DNA of 64,000 nt. Source: Sulfurimicrobium sp964384915 (GTDB lineage: Bacteria > Pseudomonadota > Gammaproteobacteria > Burkholderiales > Sulfuricellaceae). Below are positions 24,966 through 33,071 of this stretch, piece after piece. Location of the stretch: positions 25,199 to 89,198 of the forward strand of contig CAYLMA010000012.1 in the NCBI GenBank assembly GCA_964384915.1, given 5' to 3'. The translations under genes and the position numbers were made by a program. Position 1 is the first letter of the stretch; each line of letters opens with the position of its first letter. Below the pieces are notes generated by a model. That model worked only from the letters and a program-made list of their open reading frames with translations, made no database searches and was not told the origin of the DNA.

Positions 24966-25353
24966 TGGAGATCCATATCAAGCACCACCCGGGCAGACGC
25001 TCGCGGTAACAGCGGAAGCGCTCTACATCGCCAACCTGCTGCTGGCGCCCGGCGTCTGCTTCGCCATTCTTGTCTGGCTCTATTTCAAGCACCGTGCGAG
25101 CGCGCCCCTGCTCGCCGCGTGTCATTTGAAGCAGACCGTTTCCGCCAGCATCTGGGCGGGGATTTTGCTGGTGATCGCCAACCTCGCCATTCTGCTGCTC
25201 GGCGGCTACACCTCGGCCAACACCTGGACGGTGCTGATCATCTATTTCACCACCTGCCATTCCACCCTCGTTCTGCTGGGCATACTCGGCCTCGCCAAAG
25301 CCATGGCGGGTCAGAAATACGTTTTTCCGCTGATCGGCAGGCCGTGCGAATGA
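24946..25353 (+). CDS. Small membrane protein of unknown function
   Basis: 135 residues with three clear hydrophobic segments (ALYIANLLLAPGVCFAILVW, IWAGILLVIANLAILLLGGY, STLVLLGILGLAKAMAG). No motif was recognised; the topology resembles small DUF4870-like proteins. It overlaps norQ by about 20 bases, so it is probably cotranscribed with the nor accessory genes. A perfect 28-bp inverted repeat follows its stop codon. Confidence 0.65.
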   Translation: MPLSENDGDPYQAPPGQTLAVTAEALYIANLLLAPGVCFAILVWLYFKHRASAPLLAACHLKQTVSASIWAGILLVIANLAILLLGGYTSANTWTVLIIYFTTCHSTLVLLGILGLAKAMAGQKYVFPLIGRPCE

Positions 25354-25365
25354 TTAAGACCGTTA

Positions 25366-25440
25366 ACCGCAAAGGACGCGAAGGTACGCGAAGGAATGCA
25401 CACATAGATTTACTTCGCGTACCTTCGCGTCCTTTGCGGT
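25366..25440. repeat. Perfect 28-bp inverted repeat (GCAAAGGACGCGAAGG family)
   Basis: Arms at 25366-25393 and 25413-25440 are perfectly complementary over 28 bases with a 19-base loop. The arm begins ACCGCAAAGGACGCGAAGG. Related but imperfect copies occur at 40911-40983 and 55213-55288. Confidence 0.9.
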
Positions 25441-25455
25441 GATTGTTTCGCTCTA

Positions 25456-26421
25456 ATGCTGAATACCCAACAAAAGCGGCTCATATTCCAGGCCGGTTTT
25501 TTCATGCTGTTCCTGCTGGCGCCGGTGTTTGACCTGTTCCGCCTCGATCTCAACCTCAAGCACTTCTTTTTTCTCGGCATGCACTGGACGCTGGGCCTGG
25601 ACGACTTCGTCGCGGGGCGCATCGACGCCACTGAAGCGGCGATTCGCCTGGTCCTGCGCGGCGGCCTGCCGATCCTCGGGACCATCGCCCTCGGCGTGTG
25701 GATATCCTGGAAATGGGGCCGCCTGTACTGCGGCTGGCTGTGTCCCCACTTCTCGGTGGTGGAAACCATCAACCAGCTGATGCGCCGCGCCATCGGACGG
25801 CAGAGTTTGTGGGACCACCACGCCCTGCCGGAAAAGAATGCTGACGGTTCCCTCACCAAGGCCAATCCCCTTTACTGGCTGGTGCTGCTGCCGCTGGTGA
25901 TCGTCTTTGCCTTCCTGTGGGCCATCGCGCTCCTGACCTATCTGCTGCCCCCGGTGGAAATCTACGGCAACCTCTGGAACGGGATGCTGACCCGCAACCA
26001 GACGGTCTTTCTTGGCGCCGGAACCCTGGCTTTTTTCATCGAGTTCATGTTCGCGCGCCACCTGTTCTGCCGCTATGCCTGCGCCGTCGGATTGTTCCAA
26101 TCATTGGCCTGGATGGGCAACCGCAAGGCCATGGTGATCGGCTTCGACCGGCGCCGCGCGGCCACCTGCATCGACTGCAACGCCGCCTGCGACAACATCT
26201 GCCCGATGCGCATCCGGCCGCGCAGCATCAAGCGCCTGATGTTCACCTGCACCCAGTGCGGCCAGTGCGCCAACGCCTGTTCACAGGTGCAAGCCAACAA
26301 CCCGCGCGGCCCCTTGCTGAAATGGGTGCAGGACGAATGCTCGCTGGACAAGTCGGCACGTGATTTCGGCCATCACATCGACATTCCCGAGCATTGCTAC
26401 CAACCGGGAAAAAAGAACTGA
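25456..26421 (+). CDS. Polytopic polyferredoxin (NapH/NosR/CcoG-like 4Fe-4S protein)
   Basis: 321 residues: five hydrophobic helices and cysteine motifs CGWLCP (first cytoplasmic loop), CRYAC, CIDCNAACDNICP and CTQCGQCANACS, enough for two [4Fe-4S] clusters near the C-terminus. The layout matches NapH/NosR C-terminal/CcoG-type electron-transfer proteins that move electrons from quinol or help assemble oxidases. It follows the nor accessory genes and a repeat. The exact partner is not clear. Confidence 0.82.
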   Translation: MLNTQQKRLIFQAGFFMLFLLAPVFDLFRLDLNLKHFFFLGMHWTLGLDDFVAGRIDATEAAIRLVLRGGLPILGTIALGVWISWKWGRLYCGWLCPHFSVVETINQLMRRAIGRQSLWDHHALPEKNADGSLTKANPLYWLVLLPLVIVFAFLWAIALLTYLLPPVEIYGNLWNGMLTRNQTVFLGAGTLAFFIEFMFARHLFCRYACAVGLFQSLAWMGNRKAMVIGFDRRRAATCIDCNAACDNICPMRIRPRSIKRLMFTCTQCGQCANACSQVQANNPRGPLLKWVQDECSLDKSARDFGHHIDIPEHCYQPGKKN

Positions 26422-26440
26422 CCGAAGGGTTTGCCCTGCA

Positions 26441-26626
26441 ACCCAAGCATGGGAGATGGCGATCAAGATTTCCATCGGCAAATTGAAGATCGACTTGCCG
26501 CCCTGCGACGATCACCGCGACCCGTTCGACCGCCTGCTGGTGGCGCAAAGCCAGGCAGAACCGCTGGTGCTGCCGCCCTGCGACGCCAAGCTGGCCCGCT
26601 ACGGATCGACCGTGCGCGTGGTCTGA
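26441..26626 (+). pseudogene. VapC/PIN toxin remnant
   Basis: The frame reads AWEMAIKISIGKLKIDL, then DDHRDPFDRLLVAQSQAEPL and DAKLARYGSTVRVV, which is the C-terminal part of a VapC-type PIN nuclease (EIAIK, HRDPFDRLL, LxxYG). The N-terminal half with the first acidic residue is missing, and sequence between the IGKL and HRDPF blocks is shortened. No antitoxin is adjacent. A non-functional fragment. Confidence 0.75.
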
Positions 26627-26687
26627 CGCAATACACAAGGCGCGGCGCCTTGCCTTTGCAAGCTCAGGATAATGCAGCGCATGACGA

Positions 26688-28067
26688 TCAGTTGGCGCGA
26701 GGCAGCACAAGCATCGCTTCCAGGCCGCCAGTGGCATGATTACGCAAGACCAACTCGCCGCCATGAGCCTGCGCGATATTTCGGGCAATGCCCAGCCCCA
26801 GGCCTGTTCCGCCGGTATCGCGGCTGCGCGATTCCTCCAGCCGGAAAAAAGGATCGAACACGCGTTCAAGCTGGGCTTGCGGGATGCCGGGGCCTTGGTC
26901 CAGAATTCGGATTTCCAGTTGCTGGTCCTTATCCAGCACGGCAATATCGGCGCGCTTTCCATACTTGATGGCATTGTCGATCAGGTTGCCCAGGCAACGC
27001 TTGAGGGCGTTGGGGACGCCAACGTAAGGGCGCGAGATCGTGCCCAGAATATGGATCTCCTGCCCCATTTCCTTGCCGTCCGCCTGGATGCTCTCCAGCA
27101 AGGCCATGATGTCCACGGCTTGTCTCGCTTCCTGGCTGTCCACCCCGCGCATGAAATTCAGGGTGGCGGCCACCATGAATTCCATTTCCTCCAGATCCTT
27201 TACAAACTTCAGTCTAAGCTCGTCATCCTCGAGCAGTTCGGCCCGAAGCCGCAGGCGGGTGATGGGGGTTTTCAGGTCGTGCGACATGGCGGCGAGAATC
27301 CGCGTGCGTTCCTGGATATAGCAGGCCAGCCTGGATTGCATGGTGTTGAAGGCATGCGCCGCGCGCCGCACTTCGGTTGGGCCGGTTTCAATCAGAGGCG
27401 GGCTGTTGATATCCTTTCCCAGTTTCTCGGCGGCGCCGGCGAGGATATCAAGAGGGCGGGTGGCAAGGCGCACCGCAAGAAGCGAAAGAAAAATCACTGC
27501 CGCGAACAAGACCAGCAAATTGAACAACAGGCGTGGCGGCGTGGAAAAAGGTCTGCCACTCGGGTGCACTTCGAAGAACACCGCTGCTCCATCCTGCAAG
27601 CGCATCCCCACGGTAAACATGATTTTTTGCAGTGGGTGAGCGTTTCCGATGCTAAAAGGCGCATTGCCGTCAACGTGCCGCACGGGCCATTCCCTTTCGG
27701 AAACCGTGACTTCGACAGGCCGATTTGCGCCAAGCAGGTCACGCAGCAAAATTCTGAAGTTGGCGGCCTGGTTTACGCTGTCCCGGTTCTGGCGGGGCTG
27801 GCCTGAGGGGGCCGCACCCAGGGCAATCCGCAGAGTTGGTGAATTCAGGGCCGCCACGAATTGTTGCCGATCGGCGGGGGGGAGGGAATTCAGCAGCCGG
27901 AAAGCATCCGCGATACGTTGTGCCGATTCCATGCTGTTCGCGCGGAACAGCAAACGGTCGCGTTCGCGCAAATGGAAGATCACGCTGATGGATTGCACCA
28001 GAATCAGGCCGCCGAGCAGGATCAAAACCATGCGGCTGAAGAGGGAGTGCGGCAACAGCCGGATCAT
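26688..28067 (-). CDS. Sensor histidine kinase (EnvZ-like)
   Basis: 459 residues: an N-terminal membrane helix, a periplasmic region (about 30-170), a second helix (LLVLFAAVIFLSLLAVRLA), HAMP, then HisKA with the phospho-acceptor in AAMSHDLKTPITRL, and HATPase boxes NLIDNAIKYG, DQGPGIP and GTGLGLGIARNIAQAHGG. It belongs to the OmpR-partner class. Its start overlaps the stop codon of the response regulator gene (ATGA). The signal is unknown. Confidence 0.93.
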   Translation of the reverse strand: MIRLLPHSLFSRMVLILLGGLILVQSISVIFHLRERDRLLFRANSMESAQRIADAFRLLNSLPPADRQQFVAALNSPTLRIALGAAPSGQPRQNRDSVNQAANFRILLRDLLGANRPVEVTVSEREWPVRHVDGNAPFSIGNAHPLQKIMFTVGMRLQDGAAVFFEVHPSGRPFSTPPRLLFNLLVLFAAVIFLSLLAVRLATRPLDILAGAAEKLGKDINSPPLIETGPTEVRRAAHAFNTMQSRLACYIQERTRILAAMSHDLKTPITRLRLRAELLEDDELRLKFVKDLEEMEFMVAATLNFMRGVDSQEARQAVDIMALLESIQADGKEMGQEIHILGTISRPYVGVPNALKRCLGNLIDNAIKYGKRADIAVLDKDQQLEIRILDQGPGIPQAQLERVFDPFFRLEESRSRDTGGTGLGLGIARNIAQAHGGELVLRNHATGGLEAMLVLPRAN

Positions 28068-28786
28068 CTTCCAGCTTCCACCTGTGCAGCCAGGATGTAG
28101 CCTTCGCCCCGCACCGTCTTGATGATGGAGGGTTCCTTGGCATCGTCCGCCAGACGATGGCGGAGACGGCTCACCTGAACATCAATGCTTCTTTCGAAAG
28201 GGTCCGCCTCCCGCCCCTGCAGCAAATCCATAAGTTGATCCCGGCTGAGAACCCGGCTGGGATGATGGAGAAAGATCCGCAGCAGGCGGAATTCGGAACC
28301 GCTCAGCGGAACCACCACCCCTTCCGGCGAAATCAGTTGGCGGGAAACAATGTCCAGCTCCCATCCGGCAAAGCGAAGCCGGGCCGCGTCGCCGGTTTCC
28401 ATGTGCCCCGGCAAAGCCTTTGCCCGGCGCAGGATGCTCTTGATACGTGCCAGCAGTTCGCGCGGATTGAAAGGCTTGGGCAGATAATCATCGGCACCCA
28501 TTTCCAGGCCGAGAATGCGATCCATATCCTCACCACGCGCGGTGAGCATGATCACCGGAATATCCGAGCGCACCCGCAGATTGCGGCACAATACCAGGCC
28601 ATCGTCTCCCGGCAGCATCAGGTCGAGCACGATCAAATCCACCCCCCCCTTGTCCAGCGCCTCCGACATACCCTTGCCTTCCGCCACGGCGGTGGTCCGA
28701 TAGCCGTTTTTGTGCAGATAAACGCCCAGCAGGCTGCGGATCTCGGCATCGTCATCCACGATAAGGATATGTTCTGGTGTCGTCAT
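28064..28786 (-). CDS. OmpR-family response regulator
   Basis: 240 residues from the ATG at 28786 (MTTPEHILIVDDDAEIR): receiver domain with DDD acid pocket, phospho-acceptor Asp in IVLDLMLPGDDG and Lys in YLPKPFNPREL. A C-terminal winged helix (GSEFRLLRIFLHHPSRVLSR, VSRLRHRL, IKTVRGEGYIL) follows. In-frame codons extend to 28894 but look unlike protein. Operon with the histidine kinase. Confidence 0.93.
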   Translation of the reverse strand: MTTPEHILIVDDDAEIRSLLGVYLHKNGYRTTAVAEGKGMSEALDKGGVDLIVLDLMLPGDDGLVLCRNLRVRSDIPVIMLTARGEDMDRILGLEMGADDYLPKPFNPRELLARIKSILRRAKALPGHMETGDAARLRFAGWELDIVSRQLISPEGVVVPLSGSEFRLLRIFLHHPSRVLSRDQLMDLLQGREADPFERSIDVQVSRLRHRLADDAKEPSIIKTVRGEGYILAAQVEAGR

Positions 28787-28966
28787 GATGCTTTTATACC
28801 CTGTATTGCCAATTTTCATGCTTGCGAATTGTAAAGCAGTGTAACGGCCCGGCCTCTTGTCACAGTACGTTACAAAACAGCCCTGTTCTGACATATGCCA
28901 GTTACACCTTGGCGGTTAAATACGTTTCGCCATAAAACAATCCCATTCTATACAGGGAGTCTTGCC

Positions 28967-29056
28967 ATGAGCAGCGCAATCGGCAGTGCTGGAATTTCTT
29001 CTTCCATGATGATGGGCGGCATGCATGGGATGCAGCGTCCCGATCCATCAAAATGG
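28967..29056 (+). pseudogene. EF-hand protein N-terminal remnant with frameshift
   Basis: A good ribosome site (GGGAG) precedes an ATG, and the first 26 codons read SSAIGSAGISSSMMMGGM then HGMQRPDPSK, the typical start of small EF-hand proteins (MQRPDPSKMAE). At TCAAAATGGCAG one A appears to be lost: restoring it would give SKMAE. Beyond that, neither frame resembles an EF hand. The remnant was apparently cut off where the lipoprotein gene region begins. Confidence 0.55.
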
Positions 29057-29135
29057 CAGAGTGGACACCAGCCTGGTTGCAGATTGCATCGTGAACCTTG
29101 CCTGGCATGTACCGACATCAACCAACAGGAAAAGT

Positions 29136-30326
29136 ATGAAACAATTTTTCGCATCCATTCTTCTGGCGCTTGCCACCGTGCTGCTCCTCGCCGGCTGTGA
29201 AACCGGAAGCTCGGCGCCGCCCCCGGCTGAAGTCGTGGCGGCTCCCGGCGACGGCAGCGTTACCCTGACATGGCACATGGAGCCGGGTGTGGAATATTGG
29301 CTATTTAGTGCCGCTGGCGACAGCATCACGCCGGAAGGCTGTAGCTCCCTGCCCGAGTGCAAGACCATCATGTCCGCTGTCTCGCCCCAGGTCGTGTCCG
29401 GGCTGAACAACGGCACGACATACTCCTTCACCATCAACGGCAGGGTGGATGGCGGGCCAGGCGGGAGCGGCAGCGCATCGGTCTCGGCTGTGCCAAGGCT
29501 CGCGGGCGCCACCTGGAACGCGGGCGCCGCCCTCGGCCCAGGCGCCCTGCATGGCGTGACTTTCGGAACCGCCTTTCTCGCGGTCGGCAGCGGCGGCACG
29601 ATGTTTTCAAGTGCCAACGGGATTGCCTGGACAGCACTGAACAGCGGCATCTTCACCGATCTCAACGCGGCTGTTTATGGCAGTGCAAATGCCAGCTACC
29701 TGGCTGCGGGTGCGGGCGGGGTCATTTTGCGCAGTGCCGACGAACTGAAAACCTGGACCCAAGCGCTTACCGGCACAAGCAACGATCTTTATGCCCTGGC
29801 CTCCAATGGCAGCCTGTACCTGGCCGTGGGCGCGAACGGCACGCTCATCACCAGCGATGACGGCGCGAACTGGACAACACGGTATTCCGGCACGTCCAGC
29901 CATCTGTATGGCGTTACGTATGGAAACGGCTTGTATGTGGCGGTCGGCGCGGGAGGAAGCTTGCAGACCAGCAGCGATGGCATCACCTGGCGAGCCGCCA
30001 CCTCGCAAACCACGCTCGACCTGAAGGGGATTGCCTACGGCGCGAATATTTTTGTGGCCATCGGCGACGCAGGCGTGCTGCTGACCAGCCAGGATGGCAT
30101 AACCTGGACGGCGCAAACCCCGATTGCCTCCAGCCCCACTCTCAACGCCCTTGTTCATGGCAGTCAATTTGTTGCGGCAGGCAACGGCGGCGCCATCTAC
30201 ACCAGTCCTGACGGCATCAGCTGGGCGATGCCGTCAACGGGCAACGCCAGTCTGTATGCCGTTACTTATGGAAACCATGGCTATGCCGCCGTGGGTGCAA
30301 GCGGCTCGAATCTGGTCGCCTATTAA
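29136..30326 (+). CDS. Lipoprotein with Ycf48/BNR-like beta-propeller repeats
   Basis: 396 residues. A lipoprotein signal ends at LLLAGC (Cys21), so the protein is lipid-anchored. A fibronectin type III-like segment (DGSVTLTWHMEPGVEYWLFS) follows. Residues about 150-396 are six or so repeats of roughly 40 residues built on the pattern YVAVGAGGSLQTSSDGITWR, resembling Ycf48/sialidase-type propeller blades. A ribosome site (AGGA) precedes the ATG. Its partner is unknown; similar proteins assist assembly of membrane or surface complexes. Confidence 0.8.
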   Translation: MKQFFASILLALATVLLLAGCETGSSAPPPAEVVAAPGDGSVTLTWHMEPGVEYWLFSAAGDSITPEGCSSLPECKTIMSAVSPQVVSGLNNGTTYSFTINGRVDGGPGGSGSASVSAVPRLAGATWNAGAALGPGALHGVTFGTAFLAVGSGGTMFSSANGIAWTALNSGIFTDLNAAVYGSANASYLAAGAGGVILRSADELKTWTQALTGTSNDLYALASNGSLYLAVGANGTLITSDDGANWTTRYSGTSSHLYGVTYGNGLYVAVGAGGSLQTSSDGITWRAATSQTTLDLKGIAYGANIFVAIGDAGVLLTSQDGITWTAQTPIASSPTLNALVHGSQFVAAGNGGAIYTSPDGISWAMPSTGNASLYAVTYGNHGYAAVGASGSNLVAY

Positions 30327-30407
30327 ACCCGATTCATGGAACACTTCCACGGCAAGAGTAAGCCGCCCGGCAAGCGACTTTCACATAAACAACACAGGAG
30401 CGATTCC

Positions 30408-30809
30408 ATGAATACCGCCACACAACAACGCGGATTCCGAATCTGGTCGATCTCCCTGCTTGCAGCCGGATTCGGCTTGCTGACCATCAAGGCAGGCGGC
30501 GCCATTCTGTTCGGCGACGAAACCGCGCGCACCGCAGCCGGCAACTATGTTCCGTTCGTGCTGTGGTTTAATTTTTTGGCGGGCTTCGCCTATGCCGTCG
30601 CCGGAATCGGGCTGTGGCTGCGGCAACGCTGGGCGGTGTGGCTGGCCGCTGCCATTGCCGCAGCGACAATACTCGCGTTCGCGGCTTTCGGCGTGCATAT
30701 CTATTCCGGCGGGGCCTACGAGCTGCGCACAGTGATCGCGATGAGCTTGCGAACGCTGGTTTGGGTGGCGATCACTGCAATTGCGGCGCGCGCATTGCAG
30801 CGCAAATAA
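30408..30809 (+). CDS. Small four-helix membrane protein, unknown function
   Basis: 133 residues from the ATG at 30408, which has CAGGAG seven bases upstream. There are four hydrophobic helices (WSISLLAAGFGLLTIKAG, PFVLWFNFLAGFAYAVAGIG, VWLAAAIAAATILAFAAFGV, IAMSLRTLVWVAITAIAARA). No family motif was recognised beyond a generic small inner-membrane protein. It lies 80 bases after the lipoprotein gene. Confidence 0.7.
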   Translation: MNTATQQRGFRIWSISLLAAGFGLLTIKAGGAILFGDETARTAAGNYVPFVLWFNFLAGFAYAVAGIGLWLRQRWAVWLAAAIAAATILAFAAFGVHIYSGGAYELRTVIAMSLRTLVWVAITAIAARALQRK

Positions 30810-31075
30810 ACTTGCCCGCTGTGGGCACGGCGAATACGAAAAAACTGCATTGCAGGCCCTCCATTTTCTCCTCCCAGCGATGACAACAGGTATTATGTGC
30901 ATCCCCTGAGCGCGCCTTTCATTTGAGATCAAAGCCGTTTAGAGCGGCTCTCGGCTAACCTGCACGTATCGCAAGTGAGACCATCCGCCAGGAATCCGCA
31001 GGCGGACCTCAAGCGCATGCCGTTCCCCGGCCACTGGTCCCGCCACGCCTTTTCAATCCCCCTTCGGAGATAACA

Positions 31076-31720
31076 ATGCAAGACCTGCATGAAACCTGGA
31101 TCGCCATAAAGCTCGGCGGAATGATCATCCTGCCGCTGTCGTTAATGGCGGTCATCGCCCTGGCCATTATGTTCGAGAAGGCATTCATCTATTGGCGTTA
31201 TGCCCGCCTGCCGCTGGATATGCTCAAACTCGTCGAGACCTATGGCTTCGCCTGGGAGGAGATGGAAAAAAGGCTTTATGGCCTGCATGAGCGCCACTAT
31301 TTCAGGCGGTTTTTCGAGGTGGTCATCGCCAACCGGCGCCATCCCGCATGGTGGACCGAATCCCGGGCAGCGGACGAAGCCCAGTTGATCGAAACCTCCC
31401 TTGCGCGCAGGCTGTGGATACTGGAAACCATCGTCACCGCCGCGCCCTTGCTCGGGCTCATGGGTACCATTGACGGCATGATGGACGCCTTCAAGATCAT
31501 CGGCGGAAGCGGCGTTGTGAACCCTACCGGGGTAACGGGGGGCGTGGCCCAGGCGCTCATTGCAACGGCAGTCGGCTTGCTGATCGCGCTGATTGCGCTG
31601 TTTGGATTCAATTACTTCTCGCGTGTGCAAGCGCAAACGATGGACGAAATGGAACGCCTCGGCACGCGCCTGATTGACCACATCCGCCTGGACCAAGGCA
31701 ACGCCCATGAAGCTGCGTAA
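31076..31720 (+). CDS. exbB: MotA/TolQ/ExbB proton channel protein
   Basis: 214 residues with three membrane helices and the ExbB/TolQ core: RRLWILETIVTAAPLLGLMG, then TIDGMMDAF and GVAQALIATAVGLLIALIAL. With ExbD it uses proton flow to energise a TonB-like protein. GGAG precedes the ATG. exbD overlaps its 3' end. Confidence 0.92.
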   Translation: MQDLHETWIAIKLGGMIILPLSLMAVIALAIMFEKAFIYWRYARLPLDMLKLVETYGFAWEEMEKRLYGLHERHYFRRFFEVVIANRRHPAWWTESRAADEAQLIETSLARRLWILETIVTAAPLLGLMGTIDGMMDAFKIIGGSGVVNPTGVTGGVAQALIATAVGLLIALIALFGFNYFSRVQAQTMDEMERLGTRLIDHIRLDQGNAHEAA

Positions 31721-32108
31721 ATCCAGGGCGTCCCGCAAGGGGCGCATCGAAATCATCCCGATGATCGATGTGATGTTCTTCCTACTGGCGACCTTCATGC
31801 TGTCTTCGCTGGCAATGCAGAACCTCGATTCGCTGCAAGTGAACCTGCCCCAGGGGAAAGCCGAAAAGCTCAAGACGGATACGCCGGTCACCTTGACGCT
31901 GACCGCCGACAGCAAAATCTTTGTCAACCGGACAGAAGTGAGCTTGCAAACCCTGGCCGCCACGCTTGAACCGCTGCTGAGCGATGCGCAACCCGGCGTA
32001 ATCGTGTCGGCGGACAATGCGGCGCCGCAGGGCATCGTGGTGCAGGCGATGCTGCAAGCCCGCGCGGCAGGCGCAAGGAATTTCCTGATCGCGGTAAAAC
32101 ATGAGTGA
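31707..32108 (+). CDS. exbD: ExbD/TolR family protein
   Basis: 133 residues from the ATG at 31707, overlapping exbB by 14 bases. The family pattern IEIIPMIDVMFFLLATFML carries the essential Asp in the single membrane helix; a periplasmic domain follows (LPQGKAEKLKTDTPVTLTL, AAPQGIVVQAMLQARAAGA). It partners ExbB. Confidence 0.92.
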   Translation: MKLRKSRASRKGRIEIIPMIDVMFFLLATFMLSSLAMQNLDSLQVNLPQGKAEKLKTDTPVTLTLTADSKIFVNRTEVSLQTLAATLEPLLSDAQPGVIVSADNAAPQGIVVQAMLQARAAGARNFLIAVKHE

Positions 32109-33015
32109 AGCCATGAGCGCGCCAGATTTCCGTTCCGGGGAGATCCGGCACGCCATATGCAGCCATTGCGGCGAAATCGTGCGCGTCCATGTGCCTGATC
32201 TCCGCTCAAGGGAGATCAGGCTGTGGTGGCCGATACCGCTGGCGCTCATCATCTGGCTGGCGATCATGTGGAAATTCGGCCATTCCATGTCCTCTCCCAA
32301 GGCCGAAATGGCCGCACCCGCACCCATAGAAGCAAGCTTTGTGGAATTGCCCGAGGCAGCTCCCAGGCGAACGGAAGCTCAGCCCAGATCCCTGCCCAGG
32401 CAAGCGAGCAAACCCAGGACAATCCCCCGCCCTGATGCGCTACCCCGTGCCGGCATTCCGGCAGCCCCGCCAGAGACACCGGCCGACCCCGCACCTGCGC
32501 CGGACTTGGCGCCGCCAGCAGACTTGATGGCGTACGTAAATGCCGCCAGAGAGCGCCGCCGGGCCGCCGAGATGCCCGCCGGGCGCGAAAATGCGCAAGC
32601 AAGCGCGCGCGAACGCGCGCCCTCGGCCGACGAGCTCAGGATGGCGAACATCCAGCGCAACCTCCAGCCGCAAGGCACGAACGGCGTGTTTCAAATTGTC
32701 AGCGTGGGCGTCCGGAGCGCCAAATATTCGTTTCGAGGCTGGACGGCGAATTCAAGCAATTCGCGGCGCGAATTGATCGAGGTCGATGCCGGACCCAATG
32801 GCGATGTGGAGCGCGCCATCGTGCGCAGCATGATTACGCTGATTCGCAAGTATTACAAAGGCAATTTCAACTGGGAATCGCAACGCCTGGACCGTGTAAT
32901 CGTCCTGTCCGCACGCATGGAGGACAATGAGGGGCTGGAAGATTTTTTGCTGCGCGAGTTTTTCGGGGCAGTTGCCAGGCCTTATGGGGCCGCATCCCGC
33001 AATGGCGCTCAATAG
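32101..33015 (+). CDS. TonB-like protein with N-terminal CxxC motif
   Basis: 304 residues that overlap exbD by 8 bases. Order: a cytoplasmic N-terminus with ICSHCGE (CxxC) flanked by two similar repeats (PDFRSGEIR, PDLRSREIR), one membrane helix (WWPIPLALIIWLAIMWKF), a Pro/Ala-rich linker (about 75-150), and a C-terminal domain (NFNWESQRLDRVIVLSAR). Position and layout suggest the energy-transducing partner of ExbBD. The cytoplasmic CxxC and the C-terminal domain are not those of classical TonB. Start could also be ATG 32113. Confidence 0.7.
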   Translation: MSEAMSAPDFRSGEIRHAICSHCGEIVRVHVPDLRSREIRLWWPIPLALIIWLAIMWKFGHSMSSPKAEMAAPAPIEASFVELPEAAPRRTEAQPRSLPRQASKPRTIPRPDALPRAGIPAAPPETPADPAPAPDLAPPADLMAYVNAARERRRAAEMPAGRENAQASARERAPSADELRMANIQRNLQPQGTNGVFQIVSVGVRSAKYSFRGWTANSSNSRRELIEVDAGPNGDVERAIVRSMITLIRKYYKGNFNWESQRLDRVIVLSARMEDNEGLEDFLLREFFGAVARPYGAASRNGAQ

Positions 33016-33071
33016 CAAACCCACGCACGAAGAACGCACATGCATGGTTACAAGGCCCAAGAACTACCGGC

